Source of the DNA: Gillisia mitskevichiae
GTDB taxonomy: Bacteria; Bacteroidota; Bacteroidia; Flavobacteriales; Flavobacteriaceae
DNA: 64,000 nt
Assembly: GCF_003634585.1 (NCBI RefSeq)
Contig: NZ_RBLG01000002.1
Span: 434,001 to 498,000 of the forward strand
Reading direction: 5' to 3'
Numbering within the stretch: the stretch's first letter is position 1; the number at the start of each line of letters is the position of its first letter. The position numbers and the translations under genes are program-made. Below, piece by piece: positions 1-8,272 of the stretch. The notes below the pieces were generated by a model. It did not search any database, was not told the DNA's origin, and saw nothing but the letters and a program-made list of their open reading frames with translations.

Positions 1-1179
1 GATTATTCTGAAATTAAATTTGATTCAAATCCGTCATTAATCGAATTTATAGATAAAGAAGTAGATGAAGCTTTTCAAACAGCTTCAGTAAAAAATGGAA
101 GTTTTGGAACTTCTTATTCAGCAAAAGAAAATTTAAAAATAGTTTTCACCTCTTTACATGGAGCATCTTCTACTGCTACACCTCAGGTTTTAAAGAAAGC
201 TGGTTATAAAAATGTTTTTTTAGTTGAAGAACAAGCAACACCAAATTCTAATTTTCCAACCGTTAAATCTCCAAATCCGGAAGAACCTGAAGCTCTAAAA
301 ATGGCTTTAGCACTTGCAGATAAAGAAAATGCAGATATCGTAATTGGAACAGATCCAGATGGAGACAGATTAGGCATCGCTATTAGAGACCTTAATAACG
401 AACTATTATTGCTTAATGGAAACCAAACCATGGTTGTAATGACTTGGTTCTTATTAGAGCAATGGAAAAAGAGGGATGCACTTAACGAAAATTCTTTTGT
501 AGCTTCTACCATAGTTTCTACTCCAATGCTTAAAAATATCACTCAAGCATATGGCGCACAATATCATGAGGTTTTAACTGGATTCAAGTGGATCGCAAAA
601 ATGATAAAAGATCATCCAGAAATGGATTTTGTTGGTGGCGGTGAAGAAAGTTTTGGATTTATGGTAGGTGAATTCGTAAGAGATAAAGATGCCACCACTG
701 CTACACTACTCGCTTGTGAAATTGCTGCGCAAATGAAAGAGAAAGGCAGCTCGTTCTACAAACAATTAATAGAACTGTATAAAGAATTTGGATTTTATAA
801 AGAAGAATTAATCTCTCTAGTAAAAAAAGGAATCGAGGGAGAGTCACAGATCAAACAAATGATGGTAGATCTTAGAGAGAATCCTTTAAAAGAGATCAAT
901 GGAGAAAAAGTGGTTCTTATAGAAGACTATCAAGCCTCAACTTCTAAAAACATACAGGATCATTCAGAAACTGTGATAGATCTTCCAAAATCTAATGTGT
1001 TAATCTATTATACTGAAGAAGGTTCTAAAATAGCCGCTAGACCTAGCGGTACAGAACCTAAAATAAAGTTTTATATCAGCGTCAATGAAGAATTAAAATC
1101 TTCTTCAGATTTTGAAAAAACCGAAAAATTATTACAACAAAAAATTGCCGGAATTAGAGCAGATCTTCAGGTAGATTAA
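1..1179 (+). CDS. Phospho-sugar mutase (phosphoglucomutase/phosphomannomutase family), 5' end missing
   Basis: The frame is open from the first base of the window, so this is the C-terminal part (392 residues visible) of an alpha-D-phosphohexomutase that interconverts hexose 1- and 6-phosphates in the cytoplasm. Three of the four family signatures are visible: the metal-binding loop DPDGDRLG near visible residue 118, the sugar-binding loop GGGEESFGF near 215 and the phosphate-binding loop [11 protein letters not shown] near 347. The phosphoserine loop lies outside the window. Related PGM2-type enzymes are about 570 residues, so roughly 180 are missing. An internal ATG at 301 is not the start, because the conserved frame continues upstream. 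Substrate (glucose or mannose phosphate) cannot be decided here. Confidence 0.93.
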   Translation, partial: DYSEIKFDSNPSLIEFIDKEVDEAFQTASVKNGSFGTSYSAKENLKIVFTSLHGASSTATPQVLKKAGYKNVFLVEEQATPNSNFPTVKSPNPEEPEALKMALALADKENADIVIGTDPDGDRLGIAIRDLNNELLLLNGNQTMVVMTWFLLEQWKKRDALNENSFVASTIVSTPMLKNITQAYGAQYHEVLTGFKWIAKMIKDHPEMDFVGGGEESFGFMVGEFVRDKDATTATLLACEIAAQMKEKGSSFYKQLIELYKEFGFYKEELISLVKKGIEGESQIKQMMVDLRENPLKEINGEKVVLIEDYQASTSKNIQDHSETVIDLPKSNVLIYYTEEGSKIAARPSGTEPKIKFYISVNEELKSSSDFEKTEKLLQQKIAGIRADLQVD

Positions 1180-1188
1180 AATTAACGA

Positions 1189-3012
1189 ATGACCTATTTT
1201 AGAAAAATTCTTGAGTATGCGAAGCCCTATAAGCAGTTCGCAGTTTTAAATATAGTATGTAATATCTTTTATGCACTTTTTAGTACGCTTTCTTTTATAG
1301 CATTAATTCCTGTTATAGATATACTTTTTGATAAAAGTAAAAGAGTTGCAATAAAACCAGATTATGAAGGCTTATCTAGCGCTAAAGACTTTATAGTAGA
1401 CTACTTTAATTATCATGTTACTCAAAAAGTAATTGAAGATGAAGTTTCCGCATTAATATTTATCTGCGGAATTGTTGTTTTATTGTTCTTCTTGAAAAAT
1501 CTCTTTGGCTATCTAGCTGCATTTTTCATCACTTTTTTAAGAAATGGAGTACTTCGGGATGTAAGAAATGCATTATACAATAAGATCCTTCACCTACCAA
1601 TCTCTTATTTTTCAGAAAAGAAAAAAGGAGATACTATATCTAGGATCACTGCAGATGTTAATGAAGTACAAACTTCTTTTCTATCCATTTTAGAACTTAT
1701 AGTTAGAGAACCACTTACTATTATCTTCACTATAATTGCTATGTTAATGATAAGTGCAAAACTTACCATTTTCGTATTTATTTTTCTTCCTATATCTGGA
1801 TTTATAATTTCCCTGATCGGAAAAAAATTAAAAAGTCAGTCTTTAAAAGCTCAGGAAGAGAATGGGAATTTCTTATCTATTGTTGAAGAAACTTTATCTA
1901 GCTTAAAAATTGTGAAAGGTTTTAATGCTGAAGATAAATTTCAGGAGAAATTTGAAGGCTCCACTAATAGACTGAATTCAATATTGAATAGTCTGATAAA
2001 TAGGCAAAACCTAGCCTCACCAACCAGTGAATTTCTTGGAATATTCGTAATTGTAATTATTCTTTGGTTTGGAGGAAATATGGTGTTAATTGAAAAAAGT
2101 TTAAATCCGGCTGCTTTTATAGCATTCCTAGGTTTAGCATATAATATTTTAACACCTGCAAAGCAGATCTCGAAAGCTACCTATTCTGTAAAAAAAGGAA
2201 ATGCCGCAGCTGAAAGAATTATTGATGTGCTGGAAACACCATCTACTATTGTTGATGCCAAGAATGCTGTGATCGCTACAGATTTTAATTCTAATGTTCA
2301 AATTGAAAATATAGATTTTAAATACGAAGACGAACTTGTCTTAAAGAATTTTAGTTTGAACGTCCCAAAAGGTAGCACCGTAGCCCTTGTAGGGCAATCT
2401 GGTAGCGGTAAATCTACTATAGCAAACCTTGTCACCCGTTTTTATGATGTGAACTCTGGAAGCATCAAGGTAGATGGAGTAGATATTCGTGATATCACAA
2501 AGAGATCCTTAAGAGATCTAATGGGATTGGTTACTCAGGATTCCATTTTATTTAATGATTCTATTAGGGATAATGTAGCTTTAGGAAAGACAAATGCTAC
2601 AGAAGAAGAGATAATTGAAGCATTAAAAATCGCTAATGCTTGGGAATTCGTGAAAGACCTTCCAAAAGTATTGGATACAAATATTGGAGATAGTGGGAAC
2701 AAGCTTAGTGGAGGACAAAAACAACGTCTATCTATTGCACGTGCAGTTCTAAAAAATCCACCAATTATGATCTTAGATGAAGCAACATCGGCTTTAGATA
2801 CGGAGAGTGAAAAATTAGTTCAAATAGCATTAGAGAACATGATGCGCAATAGAACTTCTATTGTAATTGCACATAGACTTTCCACAATCCAAAATTCGGA
2901 TCTTATAGTTGTAATGCAAAAAGGAGAGATCGTAGAACAAGGAAAACACAGTGAATTACTATTAAAAAATGGCACCTATAGAAAGTTAGTGGAAATGCAA
3001 TCTTTTGAATAA
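1189..3012 (+). CDS. ABC transporter, fused permease and ATPase (MsbA-like lipid/multidrug exporter)
   Basis: A 607-residue half-transporter. The N-terminal ~330 residues form a six-helix ABC exporter membrane domain, including the coupling region with ISRITADVNEVQ. The C-terminal part is the nucleotide-binding domain, with Walker A GQSGSGKST near residue 401, signature LSGGQKQR near 505, Walker B IMILDEATSALD near 526 and the H-loop AHRLST near 563. This architecture is that of MsbA/LmrA exporters working as homodimers in the inner membrane. It starts 9 bp after the mutase stop, so the two are probably co-transcribed. A strong terminator follows. MsbA-type lipid A export is plausible, but the substrate is not shown by sequence. 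Confidence 0.9.
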   Translation: MTYFRKILEYAKPYKQFAVLNIVCNIFYALFSTLSFIALIPVIDILFDKSKRVAIKPDYEGLSSAKDFIVDYFNYHVTQKVIEDEVSALIFICGIVVLLFFLKNLFGYLAAFFITFLRNGVLRDVRNALYNKILHLPISYFSEKKKGDTISRITADVNEVQTSFLSILELIVREPLTIIFTIIAMLMISAKLTIFVFIFLPISGFIISLIGKKLKSQSLKAQEENGNFLSIVEETLSSLKIVKGFNAEDKFQEKFEGSTNRLNSILNSLINRQNLASPTSEFLGIFVIVIILWFGGNMVLIEKSLNPAAFIAFLGLAYNILTPAKQISKATYSVKKGNAAAERIIDVLETPSTIVDAKNAVIATDFNSNVQIENIDFKYEDELVLKNFSLNVPKGSTVALVGQSGSGKSTIANLVTRFYDVNSGSIKVDGVDIRDITKRSLRDLMGLVTQDSILFNDSIRDNVALGKTNATEEEIIEALKIANAWEFVKDLPKVLDTNIGDSGNKLSGGQKQRLSIARAVLKNPPIMILDEATSALDTESEKLVQIALENMMRNRTSIVIAHRLSTIQNSDLIVVMQKGEIVEQGKHSELLLKNGTYRKLVEMQSFE

Positions 3013-3084
3013 ACTACGTTTATTAAAATAGGAAGAAGCGTCTAGAAAGTTTGATATAAATGGCTAATATTTACTTTTACAAAT

Positions 3085-3119
3085 AAAAAAAAGGATGAAG
3101 TAGGTTCATCCTTTTTTTT
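3085..3119 (+). terminator. Rho-independent terminator after the ABC exporter
   Basis: Perfect 9-bp stem AAGGATGAA / TTCATCCTT (3091-3099 and 3105-3113) with a 5-nt loop, A-run before and eight T after. It closes the mutase-ABC exporter unit. Confidence 0.85.
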
Positions 3120-3383
3120 GAAATAGTTTTCATCTTGGGGAAATGAAAACGTAGGTTTAATTCAATTAATAACCTTTGGGGCAAAAAAAGATTACAAAAT
3201 ATTAACACTTCAAAGATATAAGATTAATTGGCTTCTCCAAATAAAAAATGTATTTAAACCAAAAATAATGTATTTAATCGTTAATTTTAACTTTTATTCC
3301 TACAAAATTCCTACAAATTCTTAGTCTTTAAGCCCGAAAAGCATGTTTAAATACAAAACATTATTATTAAATAATTTTAATAT
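3120..3383. other. Intergenic region upstream of the ECF sigma operon
   Basis: AT-rich, without a gene. It holds two sets of direct repeats: AATGTATTTA at 3247-3256 and 3267-3276 (20-bp period), and a perfect tandem 11-mer ATTCCTACAAA at 3296-3306 and 3307-3317. No clear TAnnTTTG box was found close to the sigma start, so the operon may use another sigma or an activator. Confidence 0.5.
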
Positions 3384-3929
3384 TTGAAATTAGAGGAAGA
3401 AATATTATTAAAAAGGTTACAAGATCCCAACTCTCTTAAAAAGGCGTTTGGGGAGTTAGTTACGTTATATAAGCAACGTTTGTATTGGCATATCAGAAAT
3501 ATTGTTAAGGATCATGATGATACAGATGATATCCTTCAAAATACTTTTATAAAGATCTTTAAGAATATTCAAAGTTTCAAAGGGGATAGTCAACTCTATT
3601 CTTGGATGTACCGAATTGCGACTAATGAATCTCTTACATTTTTAAATAATAAGTCCAAGAGAGTTCATTTAAATTCTGAAGAGCTTCAACAAAGTTTAAT
3701 AGACAATTTAGAGAGTGATGTATATTTTGAAGGAGATCAGATCCAGCTTAAACTTCAAAAAGCCATAGCAATGCTACCCGAAAAGCAGCAATTAGTCTTT
3801 AATATGAAATATTTTCAGGAATTAAAGTATAGAGAGATCGCCGATATTTTAGGAACCAGCGAAGGCGCTCTTAAGGCTTCTTATCACATTGCGGTAAAAA
3901 AGATCGAAGAATTTTTAAAAACGGATTAA
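3384..3929 (+). CDS. ECF-type RNA polymerase sigma factor
   Basis: 181-residue sigma-70 family factor with region 2 (HDDTDDILQNTFIKIFKN and YSWMYRIATNE) and region 4 (LPEKQQLVFNMKYFQELKYREIADILGTSEGALKASYH), and no region 3, as in ECF factors. The start is TTG at 3384: an in-frame TAA lies two codons upstream, and no ATG occurs before region 2, so TTG is the only start giving a complete domain. It heads a probable operon with a membrane protein and a Spy-like exported protein. That suggests an envelope-responsive regulon, by analogy with other Bacteroidota ECF operons. Confidence 0.9.
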   Translation: MKLEEEILLKRLQDPNSLKKAFGELVTLYKQRLYWHIRNIVKDHDDTDDILQNTFIKIFKNIQSFKGDSQLYSWMYRIATNESLTFLNNKSKRVHLNSEELQQSLIDNLESDVYFEGDQIQLKLQKAIAMLPEKQQLVFNMKYFQELKYREIADILGTSEGALKASYHIAVKKIEEFLKTD

Positions 3930-3961
3930 ACCTTGCTATATAATTAGAGTCTAAATATTAC

Positions 3962-4483
3962 ATGAAAATGAATTTAGAAAAATATAAAAACGATTCTGGC
4001 TTTAAGGTCCCCGATAATTATATGGAGGATTTTGAAGTAAATTTATTTGAAAAACTAGAAATTTCTTCGCTTGAAAGAAAAGAGAACAAATCTGGATTTC
4101 AGGTTCCTACAGACTATTTTGATACTTTCGAAGATACTATTCAGGCTAAGTTAAATATTAATAGTAAAAGGGGTAGATTAATAAATTTATTCTCTAATAA
4201 ACAGCTTTACTATGCTTCTGCAATTGCTGCTATATTGTTAATAGTATTTAGTACAGGTTTATTAAAATCTACACAAACCTCAGATTTAAATAATTTAGAT
4301 TATGCAGCAATAGAGCAGTATATAGATGAAGAGGATATGGATTTGAATTACAATGATATTTCCAACCTTATCTACGAAGAGGGATTAATAATGGATGATT
4401 TTAATTCCTATAGTTTAAGTGAGCAAGCAGTATTTGAATATTTGAATGAAAATGTAGAAGATTCAGGTTTAATTATAGAGTAA
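3962..4483 (+). CDS. Single-pass membrane protein of an ECF operon, probable anti-sigma factor, with duplicated N-terminal motif
   Basis: 173 residues, not a recognised domain family. The N-terminal cytoplasmic part carries two copies of a ~21-residue motif (residues 12-32 and 44-64) sharing SGF-x-VP-x-x-Y-x-x-x-FE. A hydrophobic helix follows at about 82-101, then an acidic C-terminal tail rich in Asp, Glu and Tyr. It sits 32 bp after the sigma gene and 2 bp before the next gene. Gene order and topology fit an anti-sigma factor, with the repeats on the sigma-binding side and the acidic tail outside; this role is inferred. There is no zinc-binding HxxxCxxC motif. Confidence 0.65.
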   Translation: MKMNLEKYKNDSGFKVPDNYMEDFEVNLFEKLEISSLERKENKSGFQVPTDYFDTFEDTIQAKLNINSKRGRLINLFSNKQLYYASAIAAILLIVFSTGLLKSTQTSDLNNLDYAAIEQYIDEEDMDLNYNDISNLIYEEGLIMDDFNSYSLSEQAVFEYLNENVEDSGLIIE

Positions 4484-4485
4484 AT

Positions 4486-4938
4486 ATGAAAAAAGTAACA
4501 CTAATATTAATATTGTTTATTTCCTTTTTTGGTCTTCAGGCTCAAGATAATAAAGACAGAGAACAACATAGGGAGCGTATAAAAGCGATGAAAGTTGCCT
4601 TTATTACACAGGAAATGAGCATGACTCCAGAATTAGCTCAGAAATTTTGGCCTATCTACAACAAGTATGAATGCCAGAAAATGGATTTACATAGACGGGA
4701 ACATGAAGAGCTTAATGATATTGAATCTCTGTCTGAAAAAGAAGCTGAGAAAATGTTAATGGAATATCAGGAAATTGAGAATGAAGAATATCAAATTAAA
4801 AAATCACTTTTCACTGATCTTAAAAAGATAATTTCTTCTAAAGAAATTATAAAACTCCATAAGCTGGAATCAGATTTTAATAAGAAATTATTAAAAGAAT
4901 ATAGAGAACGAAAAGCTAAAGAGCAGAGAAAAAATTAA
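4486..4938 (+). CDS. Exported helical Spy/LTXXQ-like protein of an ECF operon
   Basis: 150 residues with a signal peptide (1 to ~20, ending FFGLQAQ), then a charged, almost entirely helical region beginning MTPELAQKFWPIYNKYE. The composition and the 'M-T-x-x-x-A-x-K-F-W-P-I-Y' segment match Bacteroidota proteins often annotated as sensors of ECF sigma factors, which resemble periplasmic Spy/CpxP chaperones. It starts 2 bp after the membrane protein stop, so the two are translationally linked. A periplasmic stress-sensing or chaperone role is inferred from context. Confidence 0.68.
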   Translation: MKKVTLILILFISFFGLQAQDNKDREQHRERIKAMKVAFITQEMSMTPELAQKFWPIYNKYECQKMDLHRREHEELNDIESLSEKEAEKMLMEYQEIENEEYQIKKSLFTDLKKIISSKEIIKLHKLESDFNKKLLKEYRERKAKEQRKN

Positions 4939-4977
4939 TTAAGTTATTTTATAAGTTTTGGTTGGTTAGTTAGAATT

Positions 4978-5008
4978 TCCGGGTCTCGCGATCCGGATTT
5001 TCGCTTTT
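4978..5008 (+). terminator. Probable terminator of the ECF operon, possibly bidirectional
   Basis: Stem TCCGGGTC / GATCCGGA (8 bp with one G-U pair, loop TCGC) at 4978-4997, followed by a T-rich run interrupted by CG. It lies between convergent genes ending at 4938 and 5014. Confidence 0.55.
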
Positions 5009-5013
5009 TGGAA

Positions 5014-6057
5014 CTATTTTTTAAAATTCAACTTTGCAATTCTATTCTTTCCAGCTGCATAGGCAGTAGAATCATTCAAGAACCGAATGGTATAAAATCC
5101 CTCAGAAGATAAATTTTCCCATTTTTTCCCAGAATCCTTAGAATAAGATATTCCTGTAAATCCAACTGCAACCAATTCTTCTCCCTTTTTTCCCGGCACA
5201 TATCTCACACTGCTTTTGTAACCTGGCTCCTGCCCTACTGCAACTAATTCCCAGATTTTTCCTCCATCTTTTGTAATAGCTTTATTAGCTTGATTTTCAT
5301 CTGGCTTTGTGTAATCTCCACCTATAATGAAACCATTACTCTCATCATAAAAATCCAGACTATAACCTCCTTGAGTAGCAGCTCCCTGAACAATTGGTGT
5401 ATCAAATGCTTCCCAAGATGCTCCTTTATCTGCAGAGAAAAACACGCGAGATCTCATTCCTCCTGTTAAGATCCAGGTTTTATCACCTTGGATCGCTATA
5501 TTAGAATTACTCGCCGCAAATGCTGCTTCCCCTTCTGCTGAAGCTGGTAAATTCTCACATGAAATTTTCTTCCAAGTTTTCCCTCCGTCTCTGGTTATAA
5601 TTATAGATAGACAATTATCTACAGGATCTCCCATTGCAATTCCTTCTTCATCATTCCAAAAAGACATAGCATCATAAAATACTTTTTCATTTTCTTCCTT
5701 ATACACAAGTTCCATTTTACCAGAATCACCAGTTTTATATAAAAGTGCTGGATTTGCAACGCTTAGCATAAAGAAATCTGTAGAAGTACTAGCAACGGCC
5801 CTAAACTCCGGAACAAGACTGTCGTATTTTTGAATATTCGTTTTCCATTTATCTTCTTGAGCATTGTACATTCCATAAATACCATTGTTGGCAGCAAATG
5901 CAAGATTCTCTCCCATCAGCTCTATAGCTCTAACACTTATAGAGTCTTCCAAAATTATTTCTACCTCTACAGAGGTGAAAAAAGAAGGGCTGGATTTCTT
6001 CTGTTTTGAATTGCAGCTAATAATTAAAAATAGGCCAATAAGGTAGAATAGTTTCAT
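5014..6057 (-). CDS. Exported lipoprotein with BNR/Asp-box (YCF48-like) beta-propeller repeats
   Basis: 347 residues with a lipoprotein signal (LFLIISC, Cys15), then a beta-propeller made of repeated 'DGGKTW/DKGASW/DSGKKW' Asp-box motifs. Examples are SIIITRDGGKTWKKISC, FFSADKGASWEAFD, ITKDGGKIWE and YSKDSGKKWENLS. The arrangement matches YCF48/Hcf136-like and sialidase-type propellers. Flavobacterial homologues are often labelled 'oxidoreductase' without biochemical support. Probably a periplasmic or outer-membrane-anchored scaffold or binding protein; there is no catalytic motif. It is transcribed alone and diverges from the methyltransferase gene. Confidence 0.75.
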   Translation of the reverse strand: MKLFYLIGLFLIISCNSKQKKSSPSFFTSVEVEIILEDSISVRAIELMGENLAFAANNGIYGMYNAQEDKWKTNIQKYDSLVPEFRAVASTSTDFFMLSVANPALLYKTGDSGKMELVYKEENEKVFYDAMSFWNDEEGIAMGDPVDNCLSIIITRDGGKTWKKISCENLPASAEGEAAFAASNSNIAIQGDKTWILTGGMRSRVFFSADKGASWEAFDTPIVQGAATQGGYSLDFYDESNGFIIGGDYTKPDENQANKAITKDGGKIWELVAVGQEPGYKSSVRYVPGKKGEELVAVGFTGISYSKDSGKKWENLSSEGFYTIRFLNDSTAYAAGKNRIAKLNFKK

Positions 6058-6073
6058 CTATAAGAATTTGATT

Positions 6074-6081
6074 CAAATATA
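6074..6081 (-). promoter_or_regulatory. Candidate -7 promoter box for the BNR lipoprotein gene
   Basis: CAAATATA on the plus strand reads TATATTTG on the minus strand, an exact match to the Bacteroidota TAnnTTTG -7 consensus, 17 bp upstream of the ATG at 6057. No convincing -33 element was identified. Confidence 0.5.
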
Positions 6082-6104
6082 AAATAATCGACGTCAAAAT
6101 TGAG

Positions 6105-6112
6105 TACCTTTG
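6105..6112 (+). promoter_or_regulatory. Candidate -7 promoter box for the rRNA methyltransferase gene
   Basis: TACCTTTG matches TAnnTTTG exactly, 18 bp upstream of the ATG at 6131. With the minus-strand box at 6074-6081 it makes a compact divergent promoter region. Confidence 0.55.
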
Positions 6113-6130
6113 CCACCTTAAAATTATACT

Positions 6131-7342
6131 ATGCGTTTACACCGAAATTTAGTCTTTGCAACCATCGATGCATTATCAGAAATCTTCAATGAAGGAAACT
6201 ATGCCGATAAAGTTATCGAAAAAACACTAAAACGCGATAAGCGCTGGGGTTCCCGTGATAGAAGTTTTATTGCAGAAACCGTTTACGAGATCGTACGTTG
6301 GAAACGTCTATATACCGAAATAGCTGAAGTTAAAGAACCTTATTCTAGAGAAAACCTATTTAGAGTTTTCGCTGTTTGGGCTACTTTACGAGGAGTAACC
6401 CTACCAGATTGGAAACAAATTGAGCCAACTCCAAGCAGAAAGATCAAAGGAAAATTTGATGAGCTTTCTAAAATTAGAAAATATCGAGAATCTGTTCCAG
6501 ATTGGATGGATGAACTTGGTGTAAAAGAATTAGGCGAAAAAGTTTGGGAGAAAGAGATTCACGCATTAAACGAGCAAGCTCCTGTTGTGCTTAGAGTTAA
6601 CACTTTAAATACTACAAGAGATAATTTAAGAAGTGTATTAAATGACGAAGGCATAAAGGCCGAACCTGTTAAAGGCTATCCTTATGCACTTCAATTGGAA
6701 GAACGTTCTAATGTTTTTAGAACTGAAGCCTTTAAAAAGGGGTTTTTCGAAGTCCAAGATGCCAATTCTCAATTAGTAGCAGAATTTTTGGATGTTAAGC
6801 CAGGGATGAGAGTTGTTGATACTTGTGCAGGTGCAGGAGGTAAAACACTTCATATCGCTGCTTTAATGGAAAATAAAGGGCAAATAATAGCGACAGATAT
6901 TTATGAAAATAAATTAAAGGAGCTTAAAAGAAGAGCAAAAAGAGCACATGCTCACAATATAGATCCTAGAGCGATAGAATCTACTAAGGTTATTAAAAAG
7001 CTATATGGAACTGCAGACCGTGTTCTTATTGATGCTCCTTGTAGTGGTTTGGGAGTTCTAAGCAGAAACCCAGATGCCAAATGGAAACTTCAACCAGAGT
7101 TTATTGAAAAAATCAAAAACACGCAAGCCGAAATCTTAAACACGTATTCTAGAATTGTAAAAGATGGCGGGAAATTAGTGTATGCAACCTGTTCTATTTT
7201 ACCTTCAGAAAATCAAGAGCAAGTAGAAAAATTTCTTGCTAGTGAAAATGGGAAAGATTTCAAATTGATAAAAGATAAAAAATTATTATCCTCAGAATCT
7301 GGATATGATGGATTTTACATGGCACTTCTTCAGAAAAATTAG
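6131..7342 (+). CDS. RsmB/NOP2/SUN-family 16S rRNA m5C methyltransferase
   Basis: 403-residue S-adenosylmethionine-dependent RNA (cytosine-C5) methyltransferase. The N-terminal ~130 residues resemble the NusB-like helical RNA-binding region, and the catalytic Rossmann domain follows. Visible motifs are SAM-binding DTCAGAGGKTLH near residue 233, motif IV IDAPCSGLG with the release Cys near 305 and motif VI YATCSILPSENQEQ with the nucleophile Cys near 354. Both cysteines of the two-cysteine m5C mechanism are present. It is probably the RsmB-like enzyme for 16S rRNA, although RsmF-like or tRNA specificity cannot be excluded. The endonuclease gene follows 10 bp downstream. Confidence 0.88.
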   Translation: MRLHRNLVFATIDALSEIFNEGNYADKVIEKTLKRDKRWGSRDRSFIAETVYEIVRWKRLYTEIAEVKEPYSRENLFRVFAVWATLRGVTLPDWKQIEPTPSRKIKGKFDELSKIRKYRESVPDWMDELGVKELGEKVWEKEIHALNEQAPVVLRVNTLNTTRDNLRSVLNDEGIKAEPVKGYPYALQLEERSNVFRTEAFKKGFFEVQDANSQLVAEFLDVKPGMRVVDTCAGAGGKTLHIAALMENKGQIIATDIYENKLKELKRRAKRAHAHNIDPRAIESTKVIKKLYGTADRVLIDAPCSGLGVLSRNPDAKWKLQPEFIEKIKNTQAEILNTYSRIVKDGGKLVYATCSILPSENQEQVEKFLASENGKDFKLIKDKKLLSSESGYDGFYMALLQKN

Positions 7343-7352
7343 GACTTAATTA

Positions 7353-8132
7353 ATGGGAGCTAGGGTGTTATATTTAGTTTTTTCTCTATTAATTCTTGCT
7401 GGATGTAAATCTGAAAATAGGAATTTAGAAATTGCCAATACTAATGTAGAAGCTATAAATATTCCATCCGAGCTTGTTTCTTACTATGAAGACGTAGATT
7501 TTAATCTTCTAGGTGAGGATTTAAAAGATGAACTTTCTGTTACTACAATTGCTAAACATACTCGCTTTTTAGAATATTATGAGAGACATCGATATTTGTA
7601 TAAAACAGATGAAGACCCTTCTAATTCTAAAAATGTTTTATTAATCTACTCTGGTGAAAGTAGAGATAAAAGAGAGTTTTATTCTGGCAGTAATAAACAT
7701 CCATTTCAAACCTTCAATACAGAGCATATTTATCCTCGTTCCTTTATAGAGAATACTGCCGAAGCAGATCTTCATCATTTAAGAACTGCAGACACCAAAA
7801 TTAATGCTAAAAGAAGGAACTATCCCTTTACATCTGGAAGTGGAAATTATAAATTAGTCTCGAATAATTCTTGGTATCCCGGTGAGGAATGGGTTGGAGA
7901 CGTCTCCCGAATGATGTTCTATTTAAATTTAAGATATAACGAAGACTTTGAATCTGTTGGAAATCTAGATCTATTCCTAAAATGGAATGCTGAAGATCCG
8001 GTCTCTCCAATTGAGATTCAACGCAACGAGATCATTTTTAAAGCGCAGGGAAATAGAAATCCATTTATAGATAATCCATATTTAGCCACATTAATTTGGG
8101 GTGGACCCAAAGCAGAAAATAATTGGAAATAA
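7353..8132 (+). CDS. Endonuclease I-family lipoprotein (extracytoplasmic nuclease)
   Basis: 259 residues. The lipobox LLILAGC (Cys18) predicts a lipoprotein exported to the envelope. The catalytic region matches the EndA/endonuclease I family (His-Me finger, Mg-dependent, non-specific DNase). FNTEHIYPRSF has the general-base His125, DLHHLRTAD has His141-His142, and the downstream KINAKRRNYPF segment supplies Asn and Arg of the metal site. A role in using extracellular DNA is inferred. It is likely co-transcribed with the methyltransferase gene (10-bp gap). A strong terminator is not evident downstream. Confidence 0.85.
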   Translation: MGARVLYLVFSLLILAGCKSENRNLEIANTNVEAINIPSELVSYYEDVDFNLLGEDLKDELSVTTIAKHTRFLEYYERHRYLYKTDEDPSNSKNVLLIYSGESRDKREFYSGSNKHPFQTFNTEHIYPRSFIENTAEADLHHLRTADTKINAKRRNYPFTSGSGNYKLVSNNSWYPGEEWVGDVSRMMFYLNLRYNEDFESVGNLDLFLKWNAEDPVSPIEIQRNEIIFKAQGNRNPFIDNPYLATLIWGGPKAENNWK

Positions 8133-8234
8133 ACCCTTGAGATAAGGTTTTGTAATTAAATTTTCATGTTAGCTTTTGTCAATAAGCTATTTGTAATAAT
8201 TTAGTTTTAGGCTAATATTTCTCTCTAAAAAAGT

Positions 8235-8242
8235 TATTTTTG
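8235..8242 (+). promoter_or_regulatory. Candidate -7 promoter box for purL
   Basis: TATTTTTG fits TAnnTTTG, 30 bp upstream of the purL ATG. The upstream region has no purine-riboswitch-like structure that I can recognise. Confidence 0.45.
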
Positions 8243-8272
8243 TGCTAACATCAACACACAAAAAAACTTAGA

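Noticed and set aside
204-542. 112-codon minus-strand ORF inside the mutase gene
   Set aside because: It is antisense to the conserved catalytic region and its translation has no recognisable motif.
301-1179. Start of the phosphohexomutase at the ATG at 301
   Set aside because: The same frame is open and conserved-looking from base 1, so the gene is cut by the window edge and 301 is an internal Met.
8133-8272. Riboswitch upstream of purL
   Set aside because: No conserved purine or other riboswitch elements were seen; only a promoter-like box.
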